Positions 16,020-24,627 are shown, counted from the first letter of the stretch. The stretch: 64,000 nucleotides of DNA from Marinobacter sp050379415 (GCF_050379415.1 NZ_JBNRLS010000004.1:310001-374000); one strand, 5' to 3'. Translations and numbers: made by a program. Notes: generated by a model from the sequence alone, not told the origin.

Positions 16020-16409
16020 AGCTGTTTGATGGCTCTTGTTTGATAGATATTTTTCGAAATGGGCTGATAACGCCAAAAACCAGAAGCCCTAACAGATTGC
16101 TGAAGACCATTTTCGACAAAGCCAGGCCAAGGCGAACTAAAACTAATTGTTGGGTGCAATTTCAGTGCACAAAATAGGTCTGTCCCGGTTTTCCCCATTT
16201 GTTAAAGCGGCCTTACTCAGCACTGGAATTTCTCGCCTTTGTAGCAGTAAATTTCGACGTGATGCAAAAGCTCAGAATCTTCAGACTGCGATTCTGAGAT
16301 GAGTTCCGTGCCACGGTAATCCCCCCCATTTATAGTCTGCATGGAGCTGGGTTAAAGGCTACAATATTCCTTTGCAAGGCGCTGCTGCCGTACGTTTACA
16401 GGAAAGCCC
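16020..16409. other. Intergenic region with a strong hairpin
   Basis: About 390 bases without a supported gene. CTCAGAATC (16271-16279), a ten-base loop, and GATTCTGAG (16290-16298) form a nine-base perfect stem without a T-run. CCTAACAG at 16088-16095 resembles the start of the cassette-boundary repeats at 7300 and 19364. The promoter of the GGDEF gene must lie near 16320-16390, where TATAGT and TACAAT occur. Confidence 0.4.
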
Positions 16410-17627
16410 ATGTCTATTCAGCTTGATTTTCGCACCCTTAGCCTGACATTGATGCTTTTTAGCCTGGTTTTCGGTCTTGGTATGTTTGCTTATTCCAGAG
16501 AGCATGCCAAGTTCCCCGGTATAAAAACCATCGGTGTAGGTTATTTTCTGATTGGTGGTGGCTGTGTGCTGCTCGGCCTGCGTCATTTTATTTATGATTT
16601 TGCTTCCATAGTGATTTCCAACATCGCGATCATTATGGGTGTAGTGCTGATCTACAGAGGACTTTTTAACTTTCTCGGTATCTCTCTGCGTTTTGAGCGT
16701 TGGCTGAGCCCGACACTGGTGGTGATGCTTGCAGGTGTACTGTATTTTTATACCTTTCATATTCCAGATGTAAACCAGCGAATACAGGCTTTCTCTATCG
16801 CCTTTGCAGCCGCCTGCTTTATTGGTGCCAGCGGGTTGTTGCAACACCGTGAAATCCATAACCGTATGGCCGCCAAAATGCTTATCGCCATGTTTTTGCT
16901 GGTGGGCGCCTTCTTTATTTTCCGTTTGCTTTGGTCGTTTTATGAAATACCGCCTGATGATTTCATGAATGCAGGGTTGCTTAGTGCGTTGGCGATTATT
17001 GCCGGGGAGTTTTTGGTTATTTTATCATCGTTTTGCACTATATGGATGGCTTCCGATGAACTGCAGGATGAGCTCTCAGAAATAGCCCGGGTTGACCCTT
17101 TGACGGGGATCTACAATAGGCGGGCATTCGACGAATGTTGTGATATTGAATTCAGCCGCGCGCAGCGTTCGGGTACTTCTTTCGCCATTATAATGTGCGA
17201 TCTAGATCACTTTAAAAAAGTGAATGATCAGCACGGCCATCATATAGGTGATGAGGTGTTGAGGCACTTTGCTGCTATTCTCAAAAACAGAATACGCCAG
17301 CATGATGTGGTGGCGCGTTTTGGTGGCGAAGAGTTTATTTTACTGTTGCCTAACAGCAATACCGAACAGGGATTACAGGTTGCGGAGCAACTCAGAGCAA
17401 AAACAGCAGCAACTCAGATTACCATTGATGGTGATATCAGCTTGACTCTTTCAGCCAGTTTCGGGGTGGCTCATTACTGTGCTGGTGACAGTGAATGGAG
17501 TGCGGTGCTGCACCGTGCTGATAATGCGCTTTACGCTGCCAAAAAACAGGGTCGTAACCGAGTTGTCGACCTGGCAACAGCGAACCAGAGCTTGAAAACT
17601 GACCTAAAGCTGGCTGAGCAGACATAG
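16410..17627 (+). CDS. Diguanylate cyclase with multi-pass membrane sensor
   Basis: 405 residues, preceded by AGGAAAG. Residues 1-215 hold about seven hydrophobic helices, a membrane sensor of unassigned type. Residues about 228-395 are a complete GGDEF domain: DPLTGIYNRRAF, IMCDLDHFKKVNDQHGH, the active-site FGGEEF near residue 304, and SFGVAHY. RQHD five residues before GGEEF is the inhibitory I-site (R-x-x-D), so product feedback by cyclic-di-GMP is likely. Codon use looks AT-richer than in flanking housekeeping genes, consistent with acquired DNA. It is the only plus-strand gene in the 14.3-19.4 kb segment. Confidence 0.9.
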   Translation: MSIQLDFRTLSLTLMLFSLVFGLGMFAYSREHAKFPGIKTIGVGYFLIGGGCVLLGLRHFIYDFASIVISNIAIIMGVVLIYRGLFNFLGISLRFERWLSPTLVVMLAGVLYFYTFHIPDVNQRIQAFSIAFAAACFIGASGLLQHREIHNRMAAKMLIAMFLLVGAFFIFRLLWSFYEIPPDDFMNAGLLSALAIIAGEFLVILSSFCTIWMASDELQDELSEIARVDPLTGIYNRRAFDECCDIEFSRAQRSGTSFAIIMCDLDHFKKVNDQHGHHIGDEVLRHFAAILKNRIRQHDVVARFGGEEFILLLPNSNTEQGLQVAEQLRAKTAATQITIDGDISLTLSASFGVAHYCAGDSEWSAVLHRADNALYAAKKQGRNRVVDLATANQSLKTDLKLAEQT

Positions 17628-17913
17628 ACCTAAATATAGGCCAGCTAGTAAACCCGTGCATGCATGCTTTTTATATGACGCTGACTCTGAACTTTTTCAG
17701 AAAACTGGGCAAAAGGACAGAGGGTTCCCTGTCAGTTTTGGTGGCCTGACACTCACAATACTGAACGTCCAATACCAACGGTTTGCCAGCGAGATAGTCT
17801 TCAGGAGCGGAGTTGCCTGCAGGGACAAAGCTCGGGAGTCGGGATAGAAAGAGTAGATTAATCCGCCAGAGAGTTTGTGATGCGGTCCGTTGAATGTGAC
17901 CTCCTGTGTTTTG
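17628..17913. other. Low-information stretch, possibly a decayed cassette
   Basis: Between the GGDEF gene and the second attC-like site. A minus-strand frame from 17931 to 17671 has 86 codons and passes a GGAGG, but its only ATG lies inside the attC-like site upstream of that GGAGG. The protein (…LWRINLLFLSRLPSFVPAG…) matches nothing I know. I would not call a gene here without comparative evidence. Confidence 0.3.
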
Positions 17914-17997
17914 TTTTAACGCCACCAGCATGCGCGGCTGCGAAATGGAGGCGAAGCCGCAATGTAGTAGACGTCGCCGTGACTGGCCTGGTTATGT
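17914..17997 (-). other. attC-like site 2 (integron cassette recombination site)
   Basis: About 84 bases. On the minus strand it opens with ACATAAC, which contains the stop codon of the gene at 17992-18522, and closes with GTTAAAA. Inner complementary blocks are visible on the plus strand: CGCGGCTGCG against CGAAGCCGC around an AATGGAGG loop, and GCCACCAG against CTGGCCTG near the ends. An imperfect palindrome with a gene stop in its first arm is the hallmark of attC. Confidence 0.65.
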
Positions 17998-18522
17998 GGC
18001 ATTGTTTGATCTCAGCGCCAAGATGCCAGCTATTACCATTACTAACCCACTTGGTCCGAAAAAGGTGCCGTAACCTGTCATCCCTATAGCTGCTTGTCCA
18101 CCAAGCAGCAACGCGCAGATGCCTTCGACAGCGGGGCGGATTCTAAGCTTAAAAAATAGCATGGGTAGCAGAGCGATAAATACCGGGCCGATAAAAAGAG
18201 GTAAGATTTCAATGCCGTTAACCTCTACAAACGATTTGGTTGTTTTTTCCGTTGTTGACTCGCCGAAAGTAACCCCCGTGGCAGGCTCTATTGATATTTG
18301 GGTCCGTGTCTCCGTGCCTTGGTACACTGGAGCAACAAGTAGCGCGGTGAAGCCCGCTACAGCCAAAAAAATTGATGTAAGCAGAGCGATGGATTCAGGG
18401 CGATTGGCAAATAGTTTTGTTAATTGAGTGCGGCGGAATAAGAAAAAGCCAAGACCGATAAAAATTAGAAGGGCGCCGCCGATAAAAGCAATCCCAGAGC
18501 TCACAAACAGAACCTCAAACAT
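17992..18522 (-). CDS. Four-helix membrane protein, cassette-encoded, unknown function
   Basis: 176 residues. Hydrophobic segments: LFVSSGIAFIGGALLIFIGLGFFLF, ALLTSIFLAVAGFTALLVAPVY, GIEILPLFIGPVFIALLPMLFF and ALLLGGQAAIGMTGYGTFFGPSGLVMVIAGILAL. Between helices 2 and 3 is a polar loop of about 40 residues (TETRTQISIEPATGVTFGESTTEKTTKSF), probably exposed. No family is recognised. The gene starts just after one attC-like site and its TAA stop lies inside the next, so it is framed as a single integron cassette. Confidence 0.65.
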   Translation of the reverse strand: MFEVLFVSSGIAFIGGALLIFIGLGFFLFRRTQLTKLFANRPESIALLTSIFLAVAGFTALLVAPVYQGTETRTQISIEPATGVTFGESTTEKTTKSFVEVNGIEILPLFIGPVFIALLPMLFFKLRIRPAVEGICALLLGGQAAIGMTGYGTFFGPSGLVMVIAGILALRSNNAT

Positions 18523-18538
18523 GATTCATCTCTTATGA

Positions 18539-18598
18539 CACATAACGCGGTGCGCACCGGCACGCTTTAGCGTGTCCGTGTGCCGCTATTGGTTAGGT
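18539..18598 (-). other. attC-like site 1 (integron cassette recombination site)
   Basis: About 60 bases. On the minus strand it opens with ACCTAAC, an exact RYYYAAC core, and closes with GTTATGT. Between them CGGCACACGGACACGC faces GCGTGCCGGTGCGCACCG across a TAAA turn, pairing almost fully with a few unpaired bases, as extrahelical bases do in attC. The TAG stop of the upstream gene lies inside the first arm. Confidence 0.75.
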
Positions 18599-19356
18599 TT
18601 TCTGGGCCTGAAGTATGCGTACGCAGCGCAGTTATCATCCCGACTTCTTGCCTTCTTTAAATCGTCTATCTTTCCTGATATTTCGCTAATTGCCCGAGCT
18701 GCTAGCTTGTCACAATAGCGGATCATCTGGTTTACCAAAGAGTCACTTGACGCATCAGAGGCATAAATTAGGCTGACGTTTTCGGGCAGGAAATGCCCTT
18801 CATAATACGGAACGGCTCGCGAGTTCATGCCCTGGTGCTCACCTAGCTCACAGTCTACTATCACACCTATACGAACATTAGGGGACGCTCGAAAATGTTT
18901 TTTGATGACCAAGTGCCACCCCAGCCTTTCGGAGTTGACTGCTGCATTTACATCCAACATTGCGTAGCAGGGACCGCCAACGAAGGGAACTTCACTGACA
19001 TAAGATTTCAATGGCTGTTCAATAAGGTAAGACGCGCAAACACTTAACTGATGGTCGCCAATTTTCTTTGTATTCGTGTCGATGGCAATGAGGTAGTCAA
19101 AACTATCTTTAAGCGTTGTGAACGTGCTAAATGATGCTCCCAGTGAAGGCGCTGCGATGGAGTTAACGACTTTTTCCTTGCCGGACGAAGGACGCTCGTA
19201 CCGAGTTTCTAACCTTACAGTGTCGGGATCTGCATCAACAATTGTCACCCTATCGTGGGCGGGATCATAGTGGACAGTCAGGTGTGAAACCTCACCCTTC
19301 GTAGTCGCATAGATATAATCCCTTCTCGGCCTTTCTTGCCGGCTCTTCTTACCCAT
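18586..19356 (-). CDS. Cassette-encoded protein of unknown function
   Basis: 256 residues from ATG 19356, which lies eight bases after a GTTAGGT core; an in-frame upstream start at 19395 would read through the repeat. The N-terminus is very basic (MGKKSRQERPRRDYIYATT), followed by SHLTVHYDPAHDRVTIVDAD and a mixed alpha/beta body with FDYLIAIDTNTKKIGDHQLSV, ending in a helical basic tail (IDDLKKARSRDDN). No signal peptide or membrane segment. I do not recognise a family. It is the first gene of the cassette-like pair. Confidence 0.6.
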   Translation of the reverse strand: MGKKSRQERPRRDYIYATTKGEVSHLTVHYDPAHDRVTIVDADPDTVRLETRYERPSSGKEKVVNSIAAPSLGASFSTFTTLKDSFDYLIAIDTNTKKIGDHQLSVCASYLIEQPLKSYVSEVPFVGGPCYAMLDVNAAVNSERLGWHLVIKKHFRASPNVRIGVIVDCELGEHQGMNSRAVPYYEGHFLPENVSLIYASDASSDSLVNQMIRYCDKLAARAISEISGKIDDLKKARSRDDNCAAYAYFRPRKPNQ

Positions 19357-19363
19357 TTTAAAA

Positions 19364-19401
19364 CCTAACAGCAAATTATACGAACACGTTCGCAAAACTC
19401 C
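19364..19401 (-). repeat. Cassette-boundary-like repeat, copy 2
   Basis: Matches the copy at 7300-7337 at about 32 of 38 positions. On the minus strand it ends in GTTAGGT, directly before the start of the unknown cassette gene. A second piece of the same motif (GTATAACTCC) lies at 19421-19430 on the plus strand. TTATACGAA and TTCGTATAA blocks on either side could pair, as the arms of an attC site would. Confidence 0.5.
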
Positions 19402-19697
19402 GGGCGCCTATCGCGCATTCGTATAACTCCAACTGCCCTCTCACGAACGAAACCAAAAATCCAATATAGTTCAAAACGTTAAATCATGCATTCCGAAAGC
19501 CCTTGATGGTCTTTTGCGAACGCTGGATCACGCCAGCGGCAACATCAAGGCGCCTGATTCCGGGAAAGAGGTCAAAAGGTGCGGGGAAACCAGAGAGTTG
19601 GGAGGAGAACACCGGAGTTATACGCCTTGGCTCGCATAACTCCGGTCTTGGGAGGATGGGGGGGGGATAAAATGAATCCGCCAATCAGCGGTTGGCG
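19402..19697. other. Non-coding end of the accessory region with a long-armed palindrome
   Basis: About 300 bases. ACCGGAGTTAT (19611-19621) and ATAACTCCGGT (19636-19646) are perfect 11-base arms around a 14-base loop; the arm shares CATAACTCCG with the boundary repeats at 7300 and 19364. A minus-strand frame at 19484-19684 (66 codons, rich in proline) crosses this palindrome and is not credible as a gene. Confidence 0.5.
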
Positions 19698-20201
19698 TCA
19701 GTCACCCATCTGGTGCCCGGAGTGGTCCATTTCCTTTTTCTCCATCTTCATGCCGCCATCCAGAGGCTGCACTGCCAGCTCGATGGCCATGTCTTCGGCG
19801 CCTTCAAAATCCAGGGTTACCGGGATGTTTTCGCCTTCCGCCAGGGGTTGGGTCAGTTTCTCCAGCATCAGGTGGTAGCTGTGGGGTTTGAGTTCGACGG
19901 TTGCACCCGCCGGTACCACCAGGCCGCCCTTCACCGGCTGCATCCGCATCACGCCGTCTTTCATGCTGGTTTCGTGGATGGAGATGTGGCCGGCGCGGGG
20001 TGTTTCGGCGGCCACGAGGGTGATGTCGCTGTCACCGTTGTTGGTGATGCTCATGTAGCCCACGCCCATGGGGGTGCCGGGCGGTGTCGGGCGGCTCCAG
20101 GGATTTTCGATCTTCACATCACCGCTCTGGTAATCAGCGGCGAAGGCAGAGGGGGCCAGTGTGGCCATGCACAGAAGCAGGATGCTCAGGCCTTTCTTCA
20201 T
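19698..20201 (-). CDS. Periplasmic copper chaperone, PCu(A)C family
   Basis: 167 residues from ATG 20201, after AAAGGA; a longer frame to TTG 20267 adds residues ahead of the signal peptide and is rejected. MKKGLSILLLCMATLAPSAFA is the signal peptide. GYMSITNNGDSDITLVAAETPRAGHISIHETSMKDGVMRM gives the H-x(n)-M ligand set, completed by LKPHSYHLML. The C-terminus is methionine/histidine rich (MKMEKKEMDHSGHQMGD), as in the extended members. The role is Cu(I) delivery, usually to the CuA site of cytochrome c oxidase. It stands alone between the accessory region and the dehydrogenase operon. Confidence 0.88.
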   Translation of the reverse strand: MKKGLSILLLCMATLAPSAFAADYQSGDVKIENPWSRPTPPGTPMGVGYMSITNNGDSDITLVAAETPRAGHISIHETSMKDGVMRMQPVKGGLVVPAGATVELKPHSYHLMLEKLTQPLAEGENIPVTLDFEGAEDMAIELAVQPLDGGMKMEKKEMDHSGHQMGD

Positions 20202-20304
20202 CGGGTGGATCCTTTCAATGGGTAAACCGGTTAGTGCCAGCATAGGAAGGTCTGGTACGCGTGCCAAGTGGCAGTGTGCGGCAAATGGTCGCAGCTTGGT
20301 GGTC

Positions 20305-21426
20305 TTATGCCCCGGAGAGCGCTTCCATCATAGCCCCGAGGAACCGGGAAGCCTCCCCGCCAGTGGCGGCGCGGTGGTCAAAGGTCAGTGACAGTGGCAA
20401 CACCTTTCGCACCGCCGGTTTGCCATCCACGGGCATGACTTTCTCCCGGATCCTGCCGGATCCGATGATGGCCACCTGCGGTGGAATGATGACCGGGTTG
20501 GCGTACTGCCCGGTCATGGTGCCGAAGTTGGAGAGGGTGATGGTTGCGCCCTGCATTTCTTTGGGTGGAATCTTGCGGGTAGAGACTGCCTCCCTCAGGT
20601 TCTCCAGGCCTTTTCTCAGGTCTTTCAGGCTGCGATGGGTAATGTCCCGGAGCACGGGCACGAACAGGCCATCGGGGGTGTCCACGGCGATGCCTACGTG
20701 GACTTCTTCCAGTAACCGCCGCGTGAGATTGTCGCCATCGAACCAGCAGTTGAGTTCGGGGCAGGCTTCGCAGGCGGCACCGATGGCCTGAACCAGGCGC
20801 ATGGTGATGTCGGTGCCTTTCTTCCAGGCGCCGATGTCCACATCCTCGAAGATGGAAACCGGCACTACCTGCGCATGCGACAGCGCCATGTTCTTTGCCA
20901 TGGTTCGGCGGGTGCCCCGGAGGGGCTCGGCGTCGCCCAGTTTTTTCTGGTGGCTGGCCTGGCGGTGGACGTCGTCGTTGGTGATCAGCCCGCCGGGGCC
21001 GCTGCCTTTGATCTGCTCGAGGTTTACGCCTAACCGTTCCGCCAGCGCCCGCACGCCCGGTGTGGCCCGGTTGGCACGGGCGCGTTTGCTGGAGGCGGCG
21101 GCACCGATGATGAATTGTTCCTCGCCGGCCTTGCCCTTGTCTTCCTTACCGGAGGTTTTGAGTTCGCCGACCACGGTGCCGCTGTCACTGCCCTCGCCTT
21201 CGAAGGCGAGCAACGGTTCGCCAGTGTGGATGATGTCGCCCGGCTCGCCGTAGAGTTTGGCGATGGTGCCGGCCTCGGGGGACGGGACTTCGACGATGGC
21301 TTTGGCGGTTTCGACGCTGACGAGGGTCTGGTCGACCTCGACGGTGTCGCCGACTTTGACGTGCCATTCGACGATTTCGGCTTCGGGGAGGCCTTCGCCT
21401 AAATCTGGAAGTTTGAAGTTTTTCAT
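20305..21426 (-). CDS. 2-oxo acid dehydrogenase E2 (lipoyl acyltransferase)
   Basis: 373 residues from ATG 21426, preceded by GGGGAG. Residues 1-80 are the lipoyl domain with SVETAKA; the lysine at residue 42 is lipoylated. A linker follows, then the peripheral subunit-binding domain TPGVRALAERLGVNLEQIKGSGPGG. The rest is the catalytic acyltransferase domain with PVIIPPQVAIIGSGRI and FDHRAATGGEASRFL (the active-site histidine). It transfers the acyl group to CoA in the complex with the E1 subunits encoded upstream. The E3 gene is not in the window. The substrate (pyruvate, branched-chain 2-oxo acids or acetoin) cannot be settled from sequence reading. Confidence 0.88.
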   Translation of the reverse strand: MKNFKLPDLGEGLPEAEIVEWHVKVGDTVEVDQTLVSVETAKAIVEVPSPEAGTIAKLYGEPGDIIHTGEPLLAFEGEGSDSGTVVGELKTSGKEDKGKAGEEQFIIGAAASSKRARANRATPGVRALAERLGVNLEQIKGSGPGGLITNDDVHRQASHQKKLGDAEPLRGTRRTMAKNMALSHAQVVPVSIFEDVDIGAWKKGTDITMRLVQAIGAACEACPELNCWFDGDNLTRRLLEEVHVGIAVDTPDGLFVPVLRDITHRSLKDLRKGLENLREAVSTRKIPPKEMQGATITLSNFGTMTGQYANPVIIPPQVAIIGSGRIREKVMPVDGKPAVRKVLPLSLTFDHRAATGGEASRFLGAMMEALSGA

Positions 21427-21519
21427 TTTTACTCCCCTGGTTTCTTTTGTGAAGGTGGGGTTAGACCCCGGTGCCCAATCAACCCCGGGGGTGGACCCGG
21501 CCATCGAGTCAGGTCTCAT

Positions 21520-22512
21520 CTACAGGGCGATGACCTGTTCTACGGCATCTACGATATCCTCCACCTGCGGCAGGTAGGCGGCTTCGTTTCGGTAGTAGGG
21601 CATGACGGTGTCGTAGCCGGTTACCCGCACGACCGGGGCCTGGAGGTCCAGGAAGGCGCTTTCGGCGAGGGAGGCGGCGATTTCGGCGCCTACGCCGCCG
21701 TTGCGGCAGGCTTCGTGGATGATGACGGCACGGCCGGTTTTGGCGACGGAGCAGAGCAGGGTTTCCCGGTCCAGGGGGCTGATAGTGGCCACGTCGATGA
21801 CCTCACAGGTTACGCCCTGGTGTGCCAGTTTCTCGGCGGCCTGCAGGGTCTCCATGACGCAGGGGCCCCAGGTGATGAGAGTCACGTCATCGCCCTCGCG
21901 CAAGGTGAAACAGGTGTCCAGCGGTAACGCCTCGCCATGGTTCTCGACGCTCTGGGTCACCGCCCGGTAGAGGCGCTTGGGTTCCAGGAAGATCACCGGA
22001 TCCGGATTACGGATGGCCGCCAGCAGCAACCCGTAGGCGCGCTGCGGTGAGCTAGGGATCACCACCCGCAGGCCCGGGATGTGGGCAAACAGCGCCTCGG
22101 TGCTCTCGGAATGGTGCTCGGGGGCGTGGATACCACCGCCGAAAGGCGCCCGGTATACGATGGGGCAATGCAGCCGGCCCCGGGTGCGGTTACGCATACG
22201 GGCGGCATGGCTGACGATCTGCTCCATGCCGGCGTAGATGAAGCCCATGAACTGGAACTCGGCCACCGGTTTCAGGCCCTGGGTGGCCATACCCACGGAC
22301 GTGCCGGCAATCAGGTTTTCCGCCAGAGGGGTATCCATCACCCGCTTGAACCCGAATTTTTCCTTAAGGCCCACGGTGGCCCGGAACACACCGCCGTTGG
22401 TGGCGATGTCCTCACCCAGCACCACCACGTTCTCGTCGTGCGCCATTTCCCAGTGCAGGGCCATGTTGACCGCCTCCACCAGGGTCACGTCACGCAGCTC
22501 GCCCCTGCTCAT
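21520..22512 (-). CDS. 2-oxo acid dehydrogenase E1 beta subunit
   Basis: 330 residues. MSRGELRDVTLVEAVNMALHWEMAHDENVVVLGEDI opens the transketolase-like pyrimidine-binding domain, including the conserved glutamate of the thiamine site (LGEDI). RNRTRGRLHCPIVYRAPFGGGIHAPEHHSES is the beta-subunit signature. The C-terminal domain carries TGRAVIIHEACRNGGVGAEIAA. It pairs with the E1 alpha subunit, whose stop overlaps this start by four bases. A 93-base gap separates it from E2. Confidence 0.9.
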   Translation of the reverse strand: MSRGELRDVTLVEAVNMALHWEMAHDENVVVLGEDIATNGGVFRATVGLKEKFGFKRVMDTPLAENLIAGTSVGMATQGLKPVAEFQFMGFIYAGMEQIVSHAARMRNRTRGRLHCPIVYRAPFGGGIHAPEHHSESTEALFAHIPGLRVVIPSSPQRAYGLLLAAIRNPDPVIFLEPKRLYRAVTQSVENHGEALPLDTCFTLREGDDVTLITWGPCVMETLQAAEKLAHQGVTCEVIDVATISPLDRETLLCSVAKTGRAVIIHEACRNGGVGAEIAASLAESAFLDLQAPVVRVTGYDTVMPYYRNEAAYLPQVEDIVDAVEQVIAL

Positions 22513-23591
22513 GACTCACCTCCCCGGTACCTGGCGGCAATCCGTTCACGCTGGGCCTGAAGGGCCGGTGGGAGGGTTTCGAACAGGTAGTCCACCATGG
22601 CGGTGGGCGGCTCTGCTTCCACGGCCAGGTATTCTTCGACCGCCGTCTCCACCCTTTTCTTGCTCTCGGTTTGCAGCGCCTTTTCCTTCTCCGCATCCCA
22701 GTGGCCGTTATCATGCAGCCAACTCTGAAGGCGCTTGACGCCATCCTTCTCCCAGGCCCGCTTGAGATCCTCGGCGGTGCGATACCTGGTGGCGTCGTCG
22801 GCGGTGGTGTGGTCCCCGAGCCGGTAGGTCACCGCCTCGATCAGGGACGCTCCCTTGCCGCCACGGGCCCGCTCCAGGGCGGTATCGAGAGCCTCCGAGG
22901 CCGCAAAATAGTCGTTGCCGTCCACCATATGGCCCGGCAGGCCTGCACCAATCGCCTTCTGGGCAATGGTCTCGGCCCCGGTCTGCAGGCTGCGGGGCGT
23001 GGAAATCGCCCACTGGTTGTTGATGGCCACAAACACCACCGGCAAATGCCAGGCACCGGCCAGATTGATGCTCTCCAGGAAATCCCCCTTGGAGGTGCCG
23101 CCATCACCCACGCAGCAGACCACTGCCCGCTCCTCGCCCCGGATCCGGATCGCCGAGGCCACCCCGACCGCGTGGCAGCACTGGGTCGCAATGGGAACCG
23201 CAATGGGCAGGTCCTCCGGGCAATTCTCCCAGTTCGCACTGCCCCGCTCGTCTCCGCCCCAGTACAGCAGCATTTCCCTCAGGCTCACCCCGCGCAACAT
23301 ATGCGCGGCCTGGTCCCGGTAATAGGGTACGAACACATCGGTTTTCGCCATGCTTTGACCGATGGCGGTTCCAATCACCTCGTGCCCGAGCACAGAGGGA
23401 TAGGTACCGCACTTGCCGGTGCGCTGCAGGGCGATGGCTTTGGAATCGAAGGTGCGAGTCAGCACCATATTGCGGTAGGCGGCCAGGACACGCTCGGTGT
23501 CGCCGGCCAGGGCGGGCAAGTCATCCAGTGGCTTGCCGTGGTCATCCAGATAGCGGGTGCTATCCACATGAAATTCATGGCGTTGTCTCAT
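22509..23591 (-). CDS. 2-oxo acid dehydrogenase E1 alpha subunit
   Basis: 360 residues. The thiamine diphosphate motif is CVGDGGTSKGDFLESINLAGAWHLPVVFVAINN. VPYYRDQAAHMLRGVS contains the conserved region before it, and RLGDHTTADDATRYR is the phosphorylation-loop region of the family (here active-site loop). The order E1 alpha, E1 beta, E2 is typical of heterotetrameric E1 complexes. First gene of the operon; E1 beta starts within its last codons (ATGA overlap). Length is shorter than BkdA1-type subunits, closer to PdhA-type, which slightly favours a pyruvate-like substrate. Confidence 0.9.
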   Translation of the reverse strand: MRQRHEFHVDSTRYLDDHGKPLDDLPALAGDTERVLAAYRNMVLTRTFDSKAIALQRTGKCGTYPSVLGHEVIGTAIGQSMAKTDVFVPYYRDQAAHMLRGVSLREMLLYWGGDERGSANWENCPEDLPIAVPIATQCCHAVGVASAIRIRGEERAVVCCVGDGGTSKGDFLESINLAGAWHLPVVFVAINNQWAISTPRSLQTGAETIAQKAIGAGLPGHMVDGNDYFAASEALDTALERARGGKGASLIEAVTYRLGDHTTADDATRYRTAEDLKRAWEKDGVKRLQSWLHDNGHWDAEKEKALQTESKKRVETAVEEYLAVEAEPPTAMVDYLFETLPPALQAQRERIAARYRGGES

Positions 23592-23668
23592 CCCGTACTC
23601 CTTACCCTGGCCCGACGGAGCTCTGTTTAAGGTTTAGACGAGAGGAGGCAATTGATCAATCCGGGGTG

Positions 23669-24187
23669 TCAGTCATCCCACTCCTGGTACTGGTTACCCT
23701 GCCGGAGCAGCCAGTAGGTCAATCCCAGCGCCAGCGTGGTTGCCGCGATACCAATCAGATACATGGGAGTAAGGGTTTCAAAATCGAGCACGATCACCTT
23801 CCGGGCGATCGCCATCAACGCCGTCGCCACCACCAACTGAACCGGGAACACATTCGTGCCCAGATACAGCCGGATGTTGATGAAGATTTCCACCGCAATC
23901 AGCACCGCCATGAAGGCGCCGAAAGTGTAGAAAATATCGTTGATATCCAGAAGCAGGAAAGGCGGCGTGATCAGACGATCGTAGATGATGTAGATCACAT
24001 CACCCACGCCCCAGAGAATCACCGCCACCATCAGGACGGCCAACACCCGGATGGCAAAACGGATAACCCTGTGCAGGCCCCGGAAAAACGGATCCGGAAA
24101 ATCCACCGGAAGCTCCTGGTGCAGCTCGTGCTTCTTGTGAGGCGGGACCTCAGGCTGTGAAACCCCTTCCTGGTCCTTTTCAACCAT
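23669..24187 (-). CDS. PsiE-like phosphate-starvation membrane protein
   Basis: 172 residues. After a charged 40-residue N-terminus come four hydrophobic helices: FAIRVLAVLMVAVILWGVGDVIYII, IFYTFGAFMAVLIAVEIFINI, VVATALMAIARKVIVLDF and LIGIAATTLALGLTYWLL. YDRLITPPFLLLDINDIFYTFGAFMAVLIAVE and ALMAIARKVIVLD fit the PsiE family. Its role is unknown beyond phosphate-starvation expression in E. coli. No Pho box was identified. It lies between the dehydrogenase operon and yjdM. Confidence 0.75.
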   Translation of the reverse strand: MVEKDQEGVSQPEVPPHKKHELHQELPVDFPDPFFRGLHRVIRFAIRVLAVLMVAVILWGVGDVIYIIYDRLITPPFLLLDINDIFYTFGAFMAVLIAVEIFINIRLYLGTNVFPVQLVVATALMAIARKVIVLDFETLTPMYLIGIAATTLALGLTYWLLRQGNQYQEWDD

Positions 24188-24227
24188 CTGCTCTCTCCAT
24201 GAAGCTCCCGGTAACGGACAAAACCCG

Positions 24228-24566
24228 TCAGGCTTTCTTGACGAACTCCGACTTCAGTTTCATAGCACCGATGCCGTCGATCTTGCAATCGATATCGTGA
24301 TCACCTTCCACCAGGCGAATATTCTTCACCTTGGTGCCAACCTTCACCACCGAACTTGAGCCCTTGACCTTCAGATCCTTGATGACAGTGACCGTATCGC
24401 CGTCCTGGAGTTCATTGCCATTGGCATCACGAACCACCTTACCGGCATCAGCATCGGCCTGCTCAGCCTCCGACCACTCATGCCCGCACTCGGGACAAAC
24501 CAACTGAACACCATCTTCATAAGTGAACTCGGAACCACACTGGGGGCAAGGGGGAAGCTGGGACAT
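24228..24566 (-). CDS. yjdM: Zinc-ribbon protein YjdM (PhnA family)
   Basis: 112 residues from ATG 24566. CPQCGSEFTYEDGVQLVCPECGHEW is a treble zinc ribbon of two CxxC pairs. The following GNELQDGDTVTVIKDLKVKGSSSVVKVGTKVKNIRL and DHDIDCKIDGIGAMKLKSEFVKKA match YjdM closely. Once named PhnA, it is not phosphonoacetate hydrolase, and its function is not established. It stands alone, with a 40-base gap to psiE. Confidence 0.88.
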   Translation of the reverse strand: MSQLPPCPQCGSEFTYEDGVQLVCPECGHEWSEAEQADADAGKVVRDANGNELQDGDTVTVIKDLKVKGSSSVVKVGTKVKNIRLVEGDHDIDCKIDGIGAMKLKSEFVKKA

Positions 24567-24627
24567 TATCATTGCCTGTTAATTGAATGAGAACCGGATT
24601 ATACCAGAAACCCCAGCCCCCGGTTCC

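Noticed and set aside
17671..17931. 86-codon minus-strand frame after attC-like site 2
   Set aside because: Its only ATG lies in the recombination site, upstream of the GGAGG; no family match. Described as a possible decayed cassette instead.
19484..19684. 66-codon minus-strand frame
   Set aside because: It crosses a perfect palindrome, has no ribosome site and is proline-rich without a pattern.
21440..21500. GGGGTTAGACCCC-like and CCCCGGGGG motifs between E2 and E1 beta
   Set aside because: Superficially like the GGGGTCAGA palindrome family, but lacks the ATGAA/TTCAT core and does not form the same stem.
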